The notes: generated by a model not told the origin, from the sequence alone. A stretch of 64,000 nucleotides of DNA from Microbacterium maritypicum (GCF_041529975.1 NZ_CP168030.1:3831530-3895529), one strand, 5' to 3'; shown: positions 24,941 through 35,475, counted from the stretch's first letter. Program-made: numbers and translations.

Positions 24941-25342
24941 TCAGGTCCCCGACGCCGCCAGCCCGAAGTACTCAAGTTCCGCGTCGTTCAGCATCCGGGA
25001 GCGGATCAGGAACCGCATCCCGGTCGGGCCCTCGACCGAGAAGCCGGCACCGCGACCGGGCACGACGTCGATGGTCAGGTGCGTGTACTTCCAGTACTCG
25101 AACTGCGACTCCGACATGTAGACCTCGACAGGGGCGTCGAGCTCGACGTCGAGAGACCCCAGCAGCACGTCGCCCGGGCCCGTGATGAACATCCCGACCG
25201 GATAGCACATGGGCGATGACCCGTCGCAGCATCCGCCGGACTGATGGAACATGAGCGGCCCGTGCTGCGCGGTCAGGTCGCGGACGAGGGATGCCGCGGC
25301 GTCTGTCACGTCGACCCTCTGATAGGTGCCGATGCTGACCAT
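24941..25342 (-). CDS. DUF779 domain protein linked to aldehyde dehydrogenase
   Basis: The 133-residue product matches DUF779: it has HGPLMFHQSGGCCDGSSPMCYPVG at about residues 26-49 with three Cys that may bind metal, then EVYMSESQFEYWKYTHLTIDVVPGRGAGFSVEGPTGMRF. This family is often found beside aldehyde dehydrogenase genes, as here, 60 bp downstream of one on the same strand. The function is unknown; a role in cofactor or metal handling for the dehydrogenase is a guess from linkage. Start at ATG 25342. Confidence 0.9.
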   Translation of the reverse strand: MVSIGTYQRVDVTDAAASLVRDLTAQHGPLMFHQSGGCCDGSSPMCYPVGMFITGPGDVLLGSLDVELDAPVEVYMSESQFEYWKYTHLTIDVVPGRGAGFSVEGPTGMRFLIRSRMLNDAELEYFGLAASGT

Positions 25343-25402
25343 GGTTTCCGCCCTTCACGGATGGGTCCGGGCGGACGCCGGAGCGCCCGCCCGGATTCGA
25401 GC

Positions 25403-26953
<1,551 letters not shown>

Positions 26954-27016
26954 GGGGGTCTCCTTCGACGGAGCCGCGCTTCGGTTCGCGGCTGTGCTCC
27001 GACGGTAGGTCGCGCG

Positions 27017-27053
27017 ACGTTGCACCCCGATGCGCAACGTTGCAATATATTGC
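27017..27053 (-). promoter_or_regulatory. Candidate operator of the aldehyde dehydrogenase gene
   Basis: On the minus strand two near-identical 13-bp units, TGCAACGTTGCGC and TGCAACGTCGCGC, lie about 20 bp apart. A 12-bp palindrome GCAATATATTGC (27042-27053) overlaps the first. They lie in the 106-bp gap between the regulator and the dehydrogenase gene. Confidence 0.6.
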
Positions 27054-27059
27054 GAGGCC

Positions 27060-28391
27060 TCAGTCGGCGGCGAGACGCTCGATGCGCGCGACCACTCCCG
27101 CGCGCTTCGGCGATCGCGCCGGAAGCATCTCCAGGGCGAGGCGCAGCGCCTCGGCATCCCCCTGACCCTCCGGGATCTCGGCGTAGGCGAGCAGAACGTC
27201 GAGGCTCGCCTCCGACAGCATCGCCTCGTGCAGCGCCGCGCGCACCGATTCGCGGAAGTCCTCGACCCCGGGAGACGTCGACTCCGGCAGCACGGGTCCG
27301 CGATAGGCGGTGAGCGCCACGCGGTGCGCGCCGCGGTCGAGCAGGGAGAGCACATCGTGCGCATCCGTGTCGAGGGCGACGGGCAGCCGGTACGGACGCG
27401 ACTCCGGAACCAGGTCGGGGGCCGTACGCTCGAGCACCTTTCGCAGACGAACCATCTCAGGCCGCAGCGTGTCGGGCGAGACGCCGGAGCCGTAGACGAG
27501 TTCGCACAGCCGCTCGGCAGAGAGCCCCTGACGATGCACGGCGAGCATCAGCAGGATGGCGGCGTGCCGCGCGCTGAGCTCGATCATCGATTCGTCGTGC
27601 GCCGACTCCGTCTCCAGCCGCGCGCGGTCCCGTCCGAGCACATGCAGCGTCGCCCGGGCGGTCACGGGGGTGCGCGGCTTCGAGGTCGTCGGCCTGTTCC
27701 GGGGGGCCTCGCTCCGTTCCCGCAGCCGCGCGACCATCAGCTCCGATTCCACGGCACGGGCGGTCGCATCGACCAGCAGCCGCGCCTGCGGCGAGACGAC
27801 ATCCGGGCCGCCGGTGATGTCGATCACACCCAGCACCCGCTTCGTCTCCGGGTCGCGCACCGGTGCAGCCGTGCACGACCACGGATGCACGAGTCGGTTG
27901 TAATGCTCGGCGCCGCGGATCTGCACGGACTGGCCGAGAGCGAGGGCGGTGCCGGGCGCGCTCGTGCCGACGGCATCCTCCGACCAGTTCGCGCCGGCGA
28001 CGAAACCCATGTCGTCGGTGAGCGTACGCAGCTGATCGTCGCCCTCGATCCACAGCAGGCGCCCGGCCTGGTCGCCCACCGCGATGATCACGCCGGTGTC
28101 CTCGGTCTCGCCGGGCAGAAGCAATGCGCGGATCATGTCCATGGCCGATGCCAGCGGATGCGCGAGACGGTACTCGTCGAGCTCATCGCTGACGAGTTCG
28201 AGCGGCGGAGCGGCCTCGGGCCCGACCCTTCGCCGCCACGACCGCTCCCACGACTCGCGCACGAGGGGTCGCACCGCCTGCAGCCTTCGGTCTTCGAGGT
28301 TGCCGGCCAGCAGTTCCTCGTGCGCGCGCTCGACGATCAGTCGCGATGTCGCCGGAAGCGACTCGCGGGATACCTGCCACGGCGCAGACAC
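27060..28391 (-). CDS. GAF-domain transcriptional regulator of the aldehyde dehydrogenase
   Basis: The 443-residue product starts with [16 protein letters not shown], has a GAF sensor (about residues 100-215: [22 protein letters not shown] through [22 protein letters not shown]) as in AcoR-type regulators, and ends with a winged-helix-like region ([23 protein letters not shown], then [13 protein letters not shown]) followed by a helical tail. It lacks the AAA+ sigma-54 domain of AcoR, which fits actinobacterial ActR-like proteins that use a DNA-binding domain instead. It lies directly upstream of the dehydrogenase, which it most likely activates. Confidence 0.82.
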   Translation of the reverse strand: MSAPWQVSRESLPATSRLIVERAHEELLAGNLEDRRLQAVRPLVRESWERSWRRRVGPEAAPPLELVSDELDEYRLAHPLASAMDMIRALLLPGETEDTGVIIAVGDQAGRLLWIEGDDQLRTLTDDMGFVAGANWSEDAVGTSAPGTALALGQSVQIRGAEHYNRLVHPWSCTAAPVRDPETKRVLGVIDITGGPDVVSPQARLLVDATARAVESELMVARLRERSEAPRNRPTTSKPRTPVTARATLHVLGRDRARLETESAHDESMIELSARHAAILLMLAVHRQGLSAERLCELVYGSGVSPDTLRPEMVRLRKVLERTAPDLVPESRPYRLPVALDTDAHDVLSLLDRGAHRVALTAYRGPVLPESTSPGVEDFRESVRAALHEAMLSEASLDVLLAYAEIPEGQGDAEALRLALEMLPARSPKRAGVVARIERLAAD

Positions 28392-28466
28392 AGCGGTCTC
28401 CGATCGTCGAAGATGTGCGTTGACTCAGTGTATGAGCAGCACGCCCACGAGGGAACACCCGCCGTG

Positions 28467-29033
28467 TCAGCGGATGAGCCCCGCGACCAGGTCGTCGATC
28501 ACGTCGTCGGTGGACGTCTCCGGATCGATCGGCGTGGTCAGCCTGTCGAGCAGCAGCCCATCGATGGCGTAGTGGAACAGGGCGATCTCGCGGCGTCCGC
28601 CGGGGAGGCCGGCCGCGGCGTTGAACGCGACGTCGCCGTCGAAGCCGGCCCGCTGCCAGGCGCCGAGGACCGCGGCGACCTCGGGCCGCCGCCCGCCATC
28701 GAGCCTCAGCTCGAACAGGGCGAGCGTCACGTCCCGATCCTCGGTCAGCCGTCGCACGATGTCGCGGATGTAGTCGGCGAACAGCGCGGGACCGGGCTCG
28801 GCCGTCGCGCGTCGCTCCAGATCTTCGGGCGCGGGTGCGAGGCGCTCCCCGATCCGCTCGACGAGTCCCTCGATCAGGGCATCGCGGCTGCGGAAGTAGT
28901 TCGAGGTCGTGCCCGTCGGAACCTGCGCGGCGATGTCGACCGCGCGGTGCGTGAGCCCGCGCGAGCCCTCTCGGGCGAGCACCGTGAGTCCGGCATCCGC
29001 GATCGTCCGTCGCCGGGAGTCGTTCTTCGCCAT
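28467..29033 (-). CDS. TetR family transcriptional regulator
   Basis: The 188-residue product has the N-terminal TetR helix-turn-helix (RRRTIADAGLTVLAREGSRGLTHRAVDIAAQVPTGTTSNYF, about residues 7-48) and a C-terminal helical domain with a conserved-looking FHYAIDGLLLDRL. ATG 29033 is chosen because longer starts run into the gap. It is divergent from a dihydrofolate-reductase-fold gene 69 bp away, and the gap holds two similar dyads, so it probably represses both genes. Confidence 0.87.
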   Translation of the reverse strand: MAKNDSRRRTIADAGLTVLAREGSRGLTHRAVDIAAQVPTGTTSNYFRSRDALIEGLVERIGERLAPAPEDLERRATAEPGPALFADYIRDIVRRLTEDRDVTLALFELRLDGGRRPEVAAVLGAWQRAGFDGDVAFNAAAGLPGGRREIALFHYAIDGLLLDRLTTPIDPETSTDDVIDDLVAGLIR

Positions 29034-29049
29034 GACATGAGACTAGCGC

Positions 29050-29094
29050 AATCACTACGTCTGTTGTACTGTAACTGCTACATCTGTAGTGATT
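29050..29094. promoter_or_regulatory. Paired operator sites between TetR and reductase genes
   Basis: AATCACTAC (29050-29058) and GTAGTGATT (29086-29094) form a perfect outer inverted repeat. Inside are two related 12-mers, CTACGTCTGTTG (29055-29066) and CTACATCTGTAG (29078-29089), the second a near-perfect dyad. The spacing is 23 bp, suited to two TetR dimers. Confidence 0.6.
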
Positions 29095-29102
29095 GGATCA
29101 TC

Positions 29103-29672
29103 ATGCGCGAACTCGTGTACTACGCCGCCGTCACCCTCGACGGCTACATCGCCGGGCCGAACGGTGAATTCGACGCCTTCCTCATCGAGGGAGACCACAT
29201 GGACGGGATCAACGACCGCTTCGCCGACACACTCCCCACCGTCGCGGCCGAAGCCCTCGGCATCGCCCAGACGCGCGAGGTCTTCGACACGGTGCTGATG
29301 GGCTGGAACACCTATCAGGTGGGCGGCCTGCCCAGCCCGTACTCGCACCTCCGCCAGATCGTGTTCAGCCGCACGAAGACCGCCGAGGCCGAGAACCTGG
29401 AGGTCACGGCCGAGGATCCGGTCGAGGTGGTGCGGCGGCTGAAGCAGGAGGACGGCGCCGACATCTGGCTCTGCGGAGGCGGCGCTCTCGCCGCATCGCT
29501 CGCCGACGAGATCGACCGGCTCGTGCTGAAGCGGCAGCCCCTGCTCTTCGGATCGGGCATCCCGCTGTTCGGCGAGCGCCCGTATCGCCCCGAACGCTTC
29601 GACATCGTCGAGACGGTCGCCTACGAAAGCGGGGTCGTCTTCACCGAGCTGAAGCGTCGTCGCGAGGCGTGA
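29103..29672 (+). CDS. Dihydrofolate reductase-fold protein (RibD C-terminal-like)
   Basis: The 189-residue product has the hallmark RELVYYAAVTLDGYIAGPNGEFDAF opening, FDTVLMGWNTYQVGG, and the nucleotide-binding DIWLCGGGALAASLADEIDRLVL, shared by YyaP/YwjB-like proteins with the RibD-C/DHFR fold. These probably reduce a small substrate with NADPH, but are neither FolA nor RibD. ATG 29103 lies in a gap without a clear ribosome-binding site, and translation may begin close to the mRNA end. It is divergent from a TetR gene. Confidence 0.85.
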   Translation: MRELVYYAAVTLDGYIAGPNGEFDAFLIEGDHMDGINDRFADTLPTVAAEALGIAQTREVFDTVLMGWNTYQVGGLPSPYSHLRQIVFSRTKTAEAENLEVTAEDPVEVVRRLKQEDGADIWLCGGGALAASLADEIDRLVLKRQPLLFGSGIPLFGERPYRPERFDIVETVAYESGVVFTELKRRREA

Positions 29673-29718
29673 CGCGGCCGCGGACCGGGTGCTAGCATTC
29701 TGCTGTCAGGAGGCAGAC

Positions 29719-30057
29719 ATGGCAACCGTGACCATCCGCAATCTCAGCGATGACGTCGTCGTCGCGCTCAAAGAACGTGCCCGGCGGAACTCCCGCTCGA
29801 TGGAGGCCGAGGTGCGAGATGTGCTGACGCGCTTGGCGCAGGGCGATGAGAGCGGGCTCGAGGCGCAACTCCAGCAGCGGGTGCCTCGGCCACGACGGTG
29901 GTCGGTCCCCTCGAGCGAGGTGATGGCGAGGGTCGATGCGAACCCGTCGACTCCGGAACAGGACAAGATGCGGGAGGAATGGCTGGCCGAACTGGAGGCC
30001 GACCGCAAGAACCCGTTCTTCCTCGACTCCTTCAGAGATCCGTGGGAGAAGCCGTGA
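29719..30057 (+). CDS. FitA/VapB-type ribbon-helix-helix antitoxin
   Basis: This is the antitoxin of a type II pair with the PIN toxin that follows. The 112-residue product begins MATVTIRNLSDDVVVALKERARRNSRSMEAEVRDVLTRLA, the FitA-like DNA-binding head, then a tail (RPRRWSVPSSEVMARVD and a Trp-rich end) that would mask the toxin. The tail is longer than in most FitA proteins. ATG 29719 follows CAGGAGG. The last bases overlap the toxin gene as GTGA, so the two are translationally coupled. Confidence 0.88.
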   Translation: MATVTIRNLSDDVVVALKERARRNSRSMEAEVRDVLTRLAQGDESGLEAQLQQRVPRPRRWSVPSSEVMARVDANPSTPEQDKMREEWLAELEADRKNPFFLDSFRDPWEKP

Positions 30058-30446
30058 TCCTTCTTGACACGAACGTCCTCATCCGGCTCGATGCCGTCCG
30101 ATTGCCGCCGGCTGACGTGGCGCTCAGTGCAATCGCGTACTCCGAGCTGCAACTCGGAGTCGAGCGGGCGACAGATCCGGTTCTCCGTCGCCGTCGACGC
30201 AACGAACTGATGCGGTTGTCGGCACTGCTCGAAGCCGACTGGCTTCCGTTCGATCAAGCCGCCGCCGATGGCTACGCGCGCCTCGCGTCACGGGTGATCC
30301 TGAACCGTCCCGCCCACGCCCGGAGTAAGGACATCATGCTGGCCGGTCACGCCTACGCGCTCGGCGCCGCTGTCCTCACGTTCAACCCGAAGGACTTCGA
30401 ACTCGTGTCCGACGAGGTCGAGATCATCGTCCCCGAACTGCGCTGA
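30054..30446 (+). CDS. PIN-domain ribonuclease toxin (FitB/VapC type)
   Basis: PIN toxins cut tRNA or rRNA using Mg2+ held by acidic residues. The 130-residue product begins at GTG 30054 with VILLDTNVLIRLD (Asp5), has YSELQLGVERA with the conserved Glu near residue 33, then HARSKDIMLAGHAYALGAAVLTFNPKDF with the later acidic residues. The set D-E-D-D appears complete, so it should be active. It overlaps the antitoxin by 4 nt. The next gene, on the other strand, ends 10 bp away. Confidence 0.9.
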   Translation: MILLDTNVLIRLDAVRLPPADVALSAIAYSELQLGVERATDPVLRRRRRNELMRLSALLEADWLPFDQAAADGYARLASRVILNRPAHARSKDIMLAGHAYALGAAVLTFNPKDFELVSDEVEIIVPELR

Positions 30447-30455
30447 CGCCAGAAA

Positions 30456-31883
30456 TCAGCCCCGCGCGGCCCACCACTCGCGCAGCCGCTGCTCGACGAC
30501 ATCGGGACCCAGCACGCCCTCGTCCAACCGCAGATCGAGCAGGAACCGGTACGCCTCGCCCACCTCACGGCCTGGCGCGATGCCGAGCACCTGCTGGATG
30601 CGGTTGCCGTCGATCTCCGGACGGATGGAGTCGAGCTCCTCCTGCTCGCGCAGCGCTGCGATGCGCGATTCGATGTCGTCGTACGCGCTGGCCAGGCGTC
30701 CGGCCTTGCGCTTGTTGCGCGTGGTCACATCGGCGCGGGTGAGGATGTGCAGGCGCTCCAGCAGGTCACCCGCGTCGCGCACGTACCGCCGCACTGCGGC
30801 ATCCGTCCAGGTGCCCTCGGCGTAACCGAAGAAGCGCAGATGCAGCTCGATCAGCGTGGCGACGGCATCGGTCGTGTCGGTGTCGAACCGCAGGGACTGC
30901 AGGCGCTTGCGAGCCATGCGCGAGCCGACGACGTCGTGGTGGTGGAACGTCACCACGCCACCGGGCTCGAGCTTGCGCGTGCGCGGCTTGCCGATGTCGT
31001 GCAGCAGCGCGGCGAGGCGCAGCGGCACATCGGGGGCGGCGCCCGGATGCCGGGAGTGCTCGAGCTCGATCGCCTGGCTGAGCACGGTGAGGGAGTGCTC
31101 GTAGACGTCTTTGTGGTGGTGGTGCTCGTCGACCTCGAGGCGCAGTTCGGTGACCTCGGGGAGGAACTCGTCGATCAGGCCGGTGTCGACCAGCACCCGG
31201 ATGCCGCGCACCGGATCGTCGGTCTGCATGAGGCGCACGAGTTCGGACTGGATGCGCTCCGGGCTCACGATCTTGAGGGTCTCGCGCAGTTCGGCGATCG
31301 CCTCGGCCGTGGCCTCCTCGACCCGGAATCCGAGCTGGGCGCTGAAGCGGGCCGCACGCAGCATCCGCAGCGGGTCGTCGCCGAACGAGATCCGCGGGTC
31401 GGCCGGGGTACGCAGGATGCCGGCGATGAGGTCTTCCACGCCGCCGGTCGGATCGACCAGCTTCACGGCGGGCACCTGGAGCGCCATGGAGTTGACGGTG
31501 AAGTCGCGGCGCACGAGGTCGCCGTCGATCGTGTCGCCGAACTCGACCGTGGGCTTGCGGGTCACGCCGTCGTAGCTGTCGGCACGATAGGTCGTGATCT
31601 CGACCTGCTCGCCCTGCACGCGCGCGCCGATCGTGCCGAACGCGCGCCCGATGTCCCACTGCGCGGTCGAGATCGGCGTGACGATGGCGAGGATCTCGTC
31701 GGGCGCGGCGTTCGTCGTGAAGTCGAGGTCGTGCGTCGCCCGACCCAGCAGCGCATCGCGCACCGGGCCACCGACCACAGCCAGGTCGAAGCCGGCATCC
31801 GCGAACGCCGTCGAGAGGGTGCGGACGACCGGGTTCTCGGCGAGCGCACCGAGACGGGCGAGGCCGTCAGCCATGTTGAGCAT
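30456..31883 (-). CDS. cca: CCA tRNA nucleotidyltransferase
   Basis: It adds or repairs the 3' CCA end of tRNA. The 475-residue product has the class II polymerase-beta-like head: VVGGPVRDALLGRATHDLDFTTNA with the catalytic DxD, then DGDLVRRDFTVNSMAL and DPRISFGDDPLRMLRAARFSAQL. A C-terminal HD domain follows (LRLAALLHDIGKPRTRK and HHHDVVGSRMARKRL), giving extra phosphohydrolase activity as in bacterial CCA enzymes. ATG 31883 is chosen; a second ATG three codons on is possible. It is divergent from a cell-wall phosphoesterase gene and usually lies close to murJ and trxB in this phylum, though here about 20 kb away. Confidence 0.92.
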   Translation of the reverse strand: MLNMADGLARLGALAENPVVRTLSTAFADAGFDLAVVGGPVRDALLGRATHDLDFTTNAAPDEILAIVTPISTAQWDIGRAFGTIGARVQGEQVEITTYRADSYDGVTRKPTVEFGDTIDGDLVRRDFTVNSMALQVPAVKLVDPTGGVEDLIAGILRTPADPRISFGDDPLRMLRAARFSAQLGFRVEEATAEAIAELRETLKIVSPERIQSELVRLMQTDDPVRGIRVLVDTGLIDEFLPEVTELRLEVDEHHHHKDVYEHSLTVLSQAIELEHSRHPGAAPDVPLRLAALLHDIGKPRTRKLEPGGVVTFHHHDVVGSRMARKRLQSLRFDTDTTDAVATLIELHLRFFGYAEGTWTDAAVRRYVRDAGDLLERLHILTRADVTTRNKRKAGRLASAYDDIESRIAALREQEELDSIRPEIDGNRIQQVLGIAPGREVGEAYRFLLDLRLDEGVLGPDVVEQRLREWWAARG

Positions 31884-31988
31884 GGGTTCCAGCGTACCGG
31901 GATGGGCCGGTGGGGCTTCGGCAGGTACCGCCCACACCGTTCACCTCCCGGTCGCCCGAGGGCCAGCCTCCCGTCACCCGACACCGAT

Positions 31989-32031
31989 GGGGTGGAGGGG
32001 CCCCGTGCGGCTGAGCACGGAAACCCACCCC
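31989..32031 (+). promoter_or_regulatory. Structured leader of the phosphoesterase gene
   Basis: An outer stem GGGGTGG/CCACCCC (31989-31995 with 32025-32031) encloses an inner stem CCGTGC/GCACGG (32003-32008 with 32015-32020) with a GGCTGA loop. It ends 14 nt before the ATG at 32046, just upstream of the AAGGA ribosome-binding site. No known riboswitch was recognised. Confidence 0.5.
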
Positions 32032-32045
32032 CATGAAGGACTGAC

Positions 32046-34604
32046 ATGACCTCCCCCACCCCTGCGGTGCGCTGGCGGCGTCACGGACTGACGTCCGTCG
32101 CGCTCCTCGCGCTGCTCGGCGGCGCTGTCGTCGCCCCCGCGGCCCTCGCCGCCCCCGAGCCCGAAGTGCCGACCGGCTCGCTGATCACCGGCGACACCGC
32201 CTGGCACTACCTCGACGACGGATCCGACCCGTCGCCCGCACCGGCCGCGCTCCGTGACTGGACGCCCCCGGCGTTCGACGACGGCAGCTGGAAGACCGCT
32301 CCCGGCTCGTTCGGCGCGAAGAACGGCAAGCTCGGAGCGGTGGGCCCGCAGACGCCGAAGACGCTCCTGAACCACTACCTCGACGGCGTGAAGGCGCCGA
32401 CCGTGCCGACGTACTTCTTCCGCACGACGTTCGAGCTCGAGGCGGGAGTCGCCGAGCAGGTCGCGGCGCTGCAGAGCACGATCACCTACGACGACGCCGT
32501 GATCGTGTGGATCAACGGTGAAGAGGTCGCCCGTTACGTCGACGGCCGCATCACCGACACGAAGAACGTCGAGTACGCCGGCGACTCCAACGGCGACCCG
32601 CTGACGACCACGTTCAGCGCCGAGGGCGACCTGCTGCACGACGGCACCAACACGATCGCCGTCTCGCTGTTCCAGGACCGCGAGACCAGCTCCGACATCT
32701 ACTTCGACATGTCGTCGCTGACCCTGGTGGAGGCATCCGACCCCGGCACGCCCGTGATCGCGCCGCCGACCCGCGTCATCCTGACCCCGACCGAGCAGCC
32801 GGCCATCTCCCAGGCGTTCTCGTGGCTCGCGGGCGACGCGTCGCACACGGTCGGACACGTCGAGATCGCGCCGACCGCGGGTGGCGACGTCCGCACCGTC
32901 GACGCGTACGACGCCGGTGTCGTGAACGGCAACCCGAACAAGCACTTCTCGGCGACCGTCACCGGTCTCACCGCGGCGACCGAATACCGCTACCGCGTCG
33001 GCCTGCCCGGCAGCTGGAGCGACTGGTACGAGTTCCGCACGGCCGACCCGAAGGCGACCGACTTCCAGTTCATCTACTACGGCGACGCGCAGATCGGACT
33101 CGACACCACGTGGCCGAGCGTCGTGAAGCAGGCGGAGGCCAACGCTCCGCGCTCGATCGGCTCCGTGCACGCGGGCGACCTGATCAACAAGTCCAGCAAC
33201 GAGGACGAATGGGTCAACTGGTTCAAGGGTATGAAGGACTCGGCCGTGCGCACCAACGTGATGGCCGCCCCCGGCAACCACGAGTACTCGGGCGACAAGC
33301 TGCTCACCGCGTGGAAGGCCGCTTTCGAGTACCCGCACAACAACCCGTCGATGAGCTCCATCGGCGAACTGGCCGATCTCGCCAAGGGTGACACCGAGGT
33401 CGCGGCCCAGTACCGTGCTCTCTTCGAGCACTGGAGCGCCTTCGCCGCCGAGACCGCGTACTACACCGACTACCAGGGCGTGCGCTTCATCACGCTCAAC
33501 GCGACGCGCGACGCGACCTTCCTCACCCCGCCGGCGCTGCCGTCGTGCACGAGTGCCGACTGCCCGATCGCCCAGGGCGAGGAGCTGTGGATCCGCTTCC
33601 AGGGCGCCTGGCTCGACCTGCTGCTGCAGAACAGCCCGTCGAAGTGGAATGTCGTCACCTTCCACCAGCCGGTCTTCTCGGCATCCGAGGGTCGCGACGA
33701 GCCGAAGCTCCGCGCCGACTGGGTCCCCGTGTTCCAGCGCAACGACATCGACCTGGTGCTCATGGGCCACGACCACACCTACGCCCGCGGCTACGTGAAC
33801 ACCGATGCGACCGAGACGCCCGGCATCACCACCGGCCCGGTCTACGTGGTGTCGAACTCCGGCGCGAAGCACTACGAGCTCGAGACGCCGGAGAAGAACG
33901 TCTGGACCAACAACGGCGCCACCCAGGTGCTGCGCGGCCAGGGCGTCACCACCTACCAGGTGATCGACGTCTCGAAGAATCAGCTCGTCTACCGCTCGTA
34001 CCTGGCGGAGAAGCAGCCGGATGCCACCACCGACCTCCCCGTCGGAGCCGTGTACGACACGTTCACGGTGACGAAGTCGGATGCCGGCGAGAAGTGGGTC
34101 ACCGAGAAGGGCGTCACGCCTCCGGTCACGCCGGAGCCCGAGGTTCCCGCCGAGATCGAGCTGGGCGCGGCATCGGTCACGGCCGGCAGCACTCTCGCGG
34201 TCTCGGGCAGCGGCTTCGCGGAAGGAGCCGAGCTGCGACTCGAGCTGCGCTCCGACCCGGTGCAGCTGGGCACGGTGACCGCCGGTGCGGACGGCTCGTT
34301 CCAGCGCACGGTGACGATCCCGGCCAACACCCCGGCCGGGGCGCACACGCTCGCCGCGATCCTGCCCGACGGCACCGAGGTCACGGCCTCCGTCACCGTC
34401 ACCGCGGTGTCCGGCGGCGGAGCGGTCACGCCAGGTGACGGCTCGGGCGGTTCGAGTGGCGCGGACGGCGACCTCGCCACCACGGGTGCCGACAGCGTCC
34501 CGTACATCGTCGCAGCGGTCGTGCTCCTCGCGGCGGGCCTCGGCCTGTTCGCGATGCGCCGCCGTCGGCAGCACGCCACGGTCGAGGTGACCGAGGCCGA
34601 GTAG
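32046..34604 (+). CDS. Exported, wall-anchored metallophosphoesterase (purple acid phosphatase-like)
   Basis: It probably releases phosphate from organic esters outside the cell. The 852-residue product has a Sec signal peptide (about residues 1-35), an N-terminal sandwich domain, a fibronectin III-like domain as in purple acid phosphatases (about 238-335), then a metallophosphoesterase core with DAQIG (about 346), GDLIN (376), GNHEYSG (409), FHQPVFS (539) and GHDHTYARG (573). A short beta domain follows, then a sortase-type tail: LATTG at 810-814, a hydrophobic helix, and RRRR. ATG 32046 follows AAGGACTGAC. No sortase gene is in the window. Confidence 0.9.
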   Translation: MTSPTPAVRWRRHGLTSVALLALLGGAVVAPAALAAPEPEVPTGSLITGDTAWHYLDDGSDPSPAPAALRDWTPPAFDDGSWKTAPGSFGAKNGKLGAVGPQTPKTLLNHYLDGVKAPTVPTYFFRTTFELEAGVAEQVAALQSTITYDDAVIVWINGEEVARYVDGRITDTKNVEYAGDSNGDPLTTTFSAEGDLLHDGTNTIAVSLFQDRETSSDIYFDMSSLTLVEASDPGTPVIAPPTRVILTPTEQPAISQAFSWLAGDASHTVGHVEIAPTAGGDVRTVDAYDAGVVNGNPNKHFSATVTGLTAATEYRYRVGLPGSWSDWYEFRTADPKATDFQFIYYGDAQIGLDTTWPSVVKQAEANAPRSIGSVHAGDLINKSSNEDEWVNWFKGMKDSAVRTNVMAAPGNHEYSGDKLLTAWKAAFEYPHNNPSMSSIGELADLAKGDTEVAAQYRALFEHWSAFAAETAYYTDYQGVRFITLNATRDATFLTPPALPSCTSADCPIAQGEELWIRFQGAWLDLLLQNSPSKWNVVTFHQPVFSASEGRDEPKLRADWVPVFQRNDIDLVLMGHDHTYARGYVNTDATETPGITTGPVYVVSNSGAKHYELETPEKNVWTNNGATQVLRGQGVTTYQVIDVSKNQLVYRSYLAEKQPDATTDLPVGAVYDTFTVTKSDAGEKWVTEKGVTPPVTPEPEVPAEIELGAASVTAGSTLAVSGSGFAEGAELRLELRSDPVQLGTVTAGADGSFQRTVTIPANTPAGAHTLAAILPDGTEVTASVTVTAVSGGGAVTPGDGSGGSSGADGDLATTGADSVPYIVAAVVLLAAGLGLFAMRRRRQHATVEVTEAE

Positions 34605-34618
34605 TCCGCAGCATCCAC

Positions 34619-34656
34619 GGGCGCCGTCGGGGTTTCGACCTCGGCGGCGCCCTTTT
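34619..34656 (+). terminator. Intrinsic terminator of the phosphoesterase gene
   Basis: A 15-bp stem with two G-U pairs (34619-34633 with 34638-34652) closes on a TTCG tetraloop and is followed by TTTT at 34653-34656. Confidence 0.92.
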
Positions 34657-34744
34657 ACCGCGCACAGATCTCCCATCGGTAACGATGCAGATTGCGCTCG
34701 CTGCGCGTCAGACCCCTCCCCCGCGCTCACCCTAGGCTCGTGCC

Positions 34745-35392
34745 ATGCACCGTCGCTCCCGCCTCGTCCTCGCTTCCGCTGCCGCCGTGCTGCTGGGATT
34801 CTCGCTCACCGCCTGCACCCCCGCGAGCACGGACGGATCAGCCTCCCCGTCACCGACGTCATCGCCCGCCGATTCTCCTTCCGCCACCCCCACGCCGGCT
34901 GACCGCATCGTCGAGATCTCCGTCGACGGGCTTTCGGTCGACAGCGGACCCGTGATCGCGTACGACGACTCGGAGGGTGCTGTCGCCGCCCTCACCGATG
35001 CATTCGGATCGGCACCGATCGAAGGTCCGGTCGAGGGTCCCTATGGCAGCGTGTACGCCGGGTTCGATTGGGAAGGAACGAAAGCGACGGTCCGAGAGCC
35101 GCGTATCGATCTCGTCGTGTCGGCGGATGCCCCCGGCGTCACGTTCCGCACCCCGGAGGGCATCGGCATCGGTTCGACGCGCGCCGAGGCGATTGCCGCG
35201 GGAGCCGTGGACGGGTGGGATGAGGACGGCGACGGCACCGCCGACTATCTCAGTATCGGCGTCCGAGAGGTTCCCGGCACGTCGTCCCTCGTGAATCCCG
35301 GTGAGGTCGGTGTGGAGTACATCGACCTGAAGATCACCGACGACGCCGTCTCACGCCTCAGCACTGGCGGCAACGACTTCAGCGACATCTGA
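34745..35392 (+). CDS. Lipoprotein, function unknown
   Basis: The 215-residue product has a lipobox SLTAC with Cys24, then a long Ser/Pro/Thr-rich linker, then a globular domain (about residues 53-215) with alternating strands. A Ca-binding-like GWDEDGDGTADY stretch lies near residue 157. It begins at ATG 34745 after a terminator, so it has its own promoter. No domain family is recognised. Its 3' end faces a cupin gene. Confidence 0.75.
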   Translation: MHRRSRLVLASAAAVLLGFSLTACTPASTDGSASPSPTSSPADSPSATPTPADRIVEISVDGLSVDSGPVIAYDDSEGAVAALTDAFGSAPIEGPVEGPYGSVYAGFDWEGTKATVREPRIDLVVSADAPGVTFRTPEGIGIGSTRAEAIAAGAVDGWDEDGDGTADYLSIGVREVPGTSSLVNPGEVGVEYIDLKITDDAVSRLSTGGNDFSDI

Positions 35393-35405
35393 TTCGAGTC
35401 CACGG

Positions 35406-35449
35406 GTCAGGGCTGGCGAGCAGCCGACGACCTAGGTCACCAGCCTGAC
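35406..35449. terminator. Hairpin in convergent gap
   Basis: GTCAGGGCTGG (35406-35416) pairs with CCAGCCTGAC (35440-35449) with a one-base bulge and a 23-nt loop. It lies between the lipoprotein and cupin genes. Confidence 0.4.
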
Positions 35450-35475
35450 AGTCGGGATGGCGAGGACGCCGGACG

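Noticed and set aside
27030..29102. Long plus-strand frame running into the reductase gene
   Set aside because: It is antisense to the GAF regulator and TetR genes; only the part from 29103 has family features.
31989..32031. TPP riboswitch in the phosphoesterase leader
   Set aside because: CTGAG and ACCC fragments are present, but the rest of the thi-box is absent and the gene has no thiamine link.
31974..34730. 918-residue minus-strand frame
   Set aside because: Shadow of the phosphoesterase gene; Arg/His/Val-rich with no recognisable domain.
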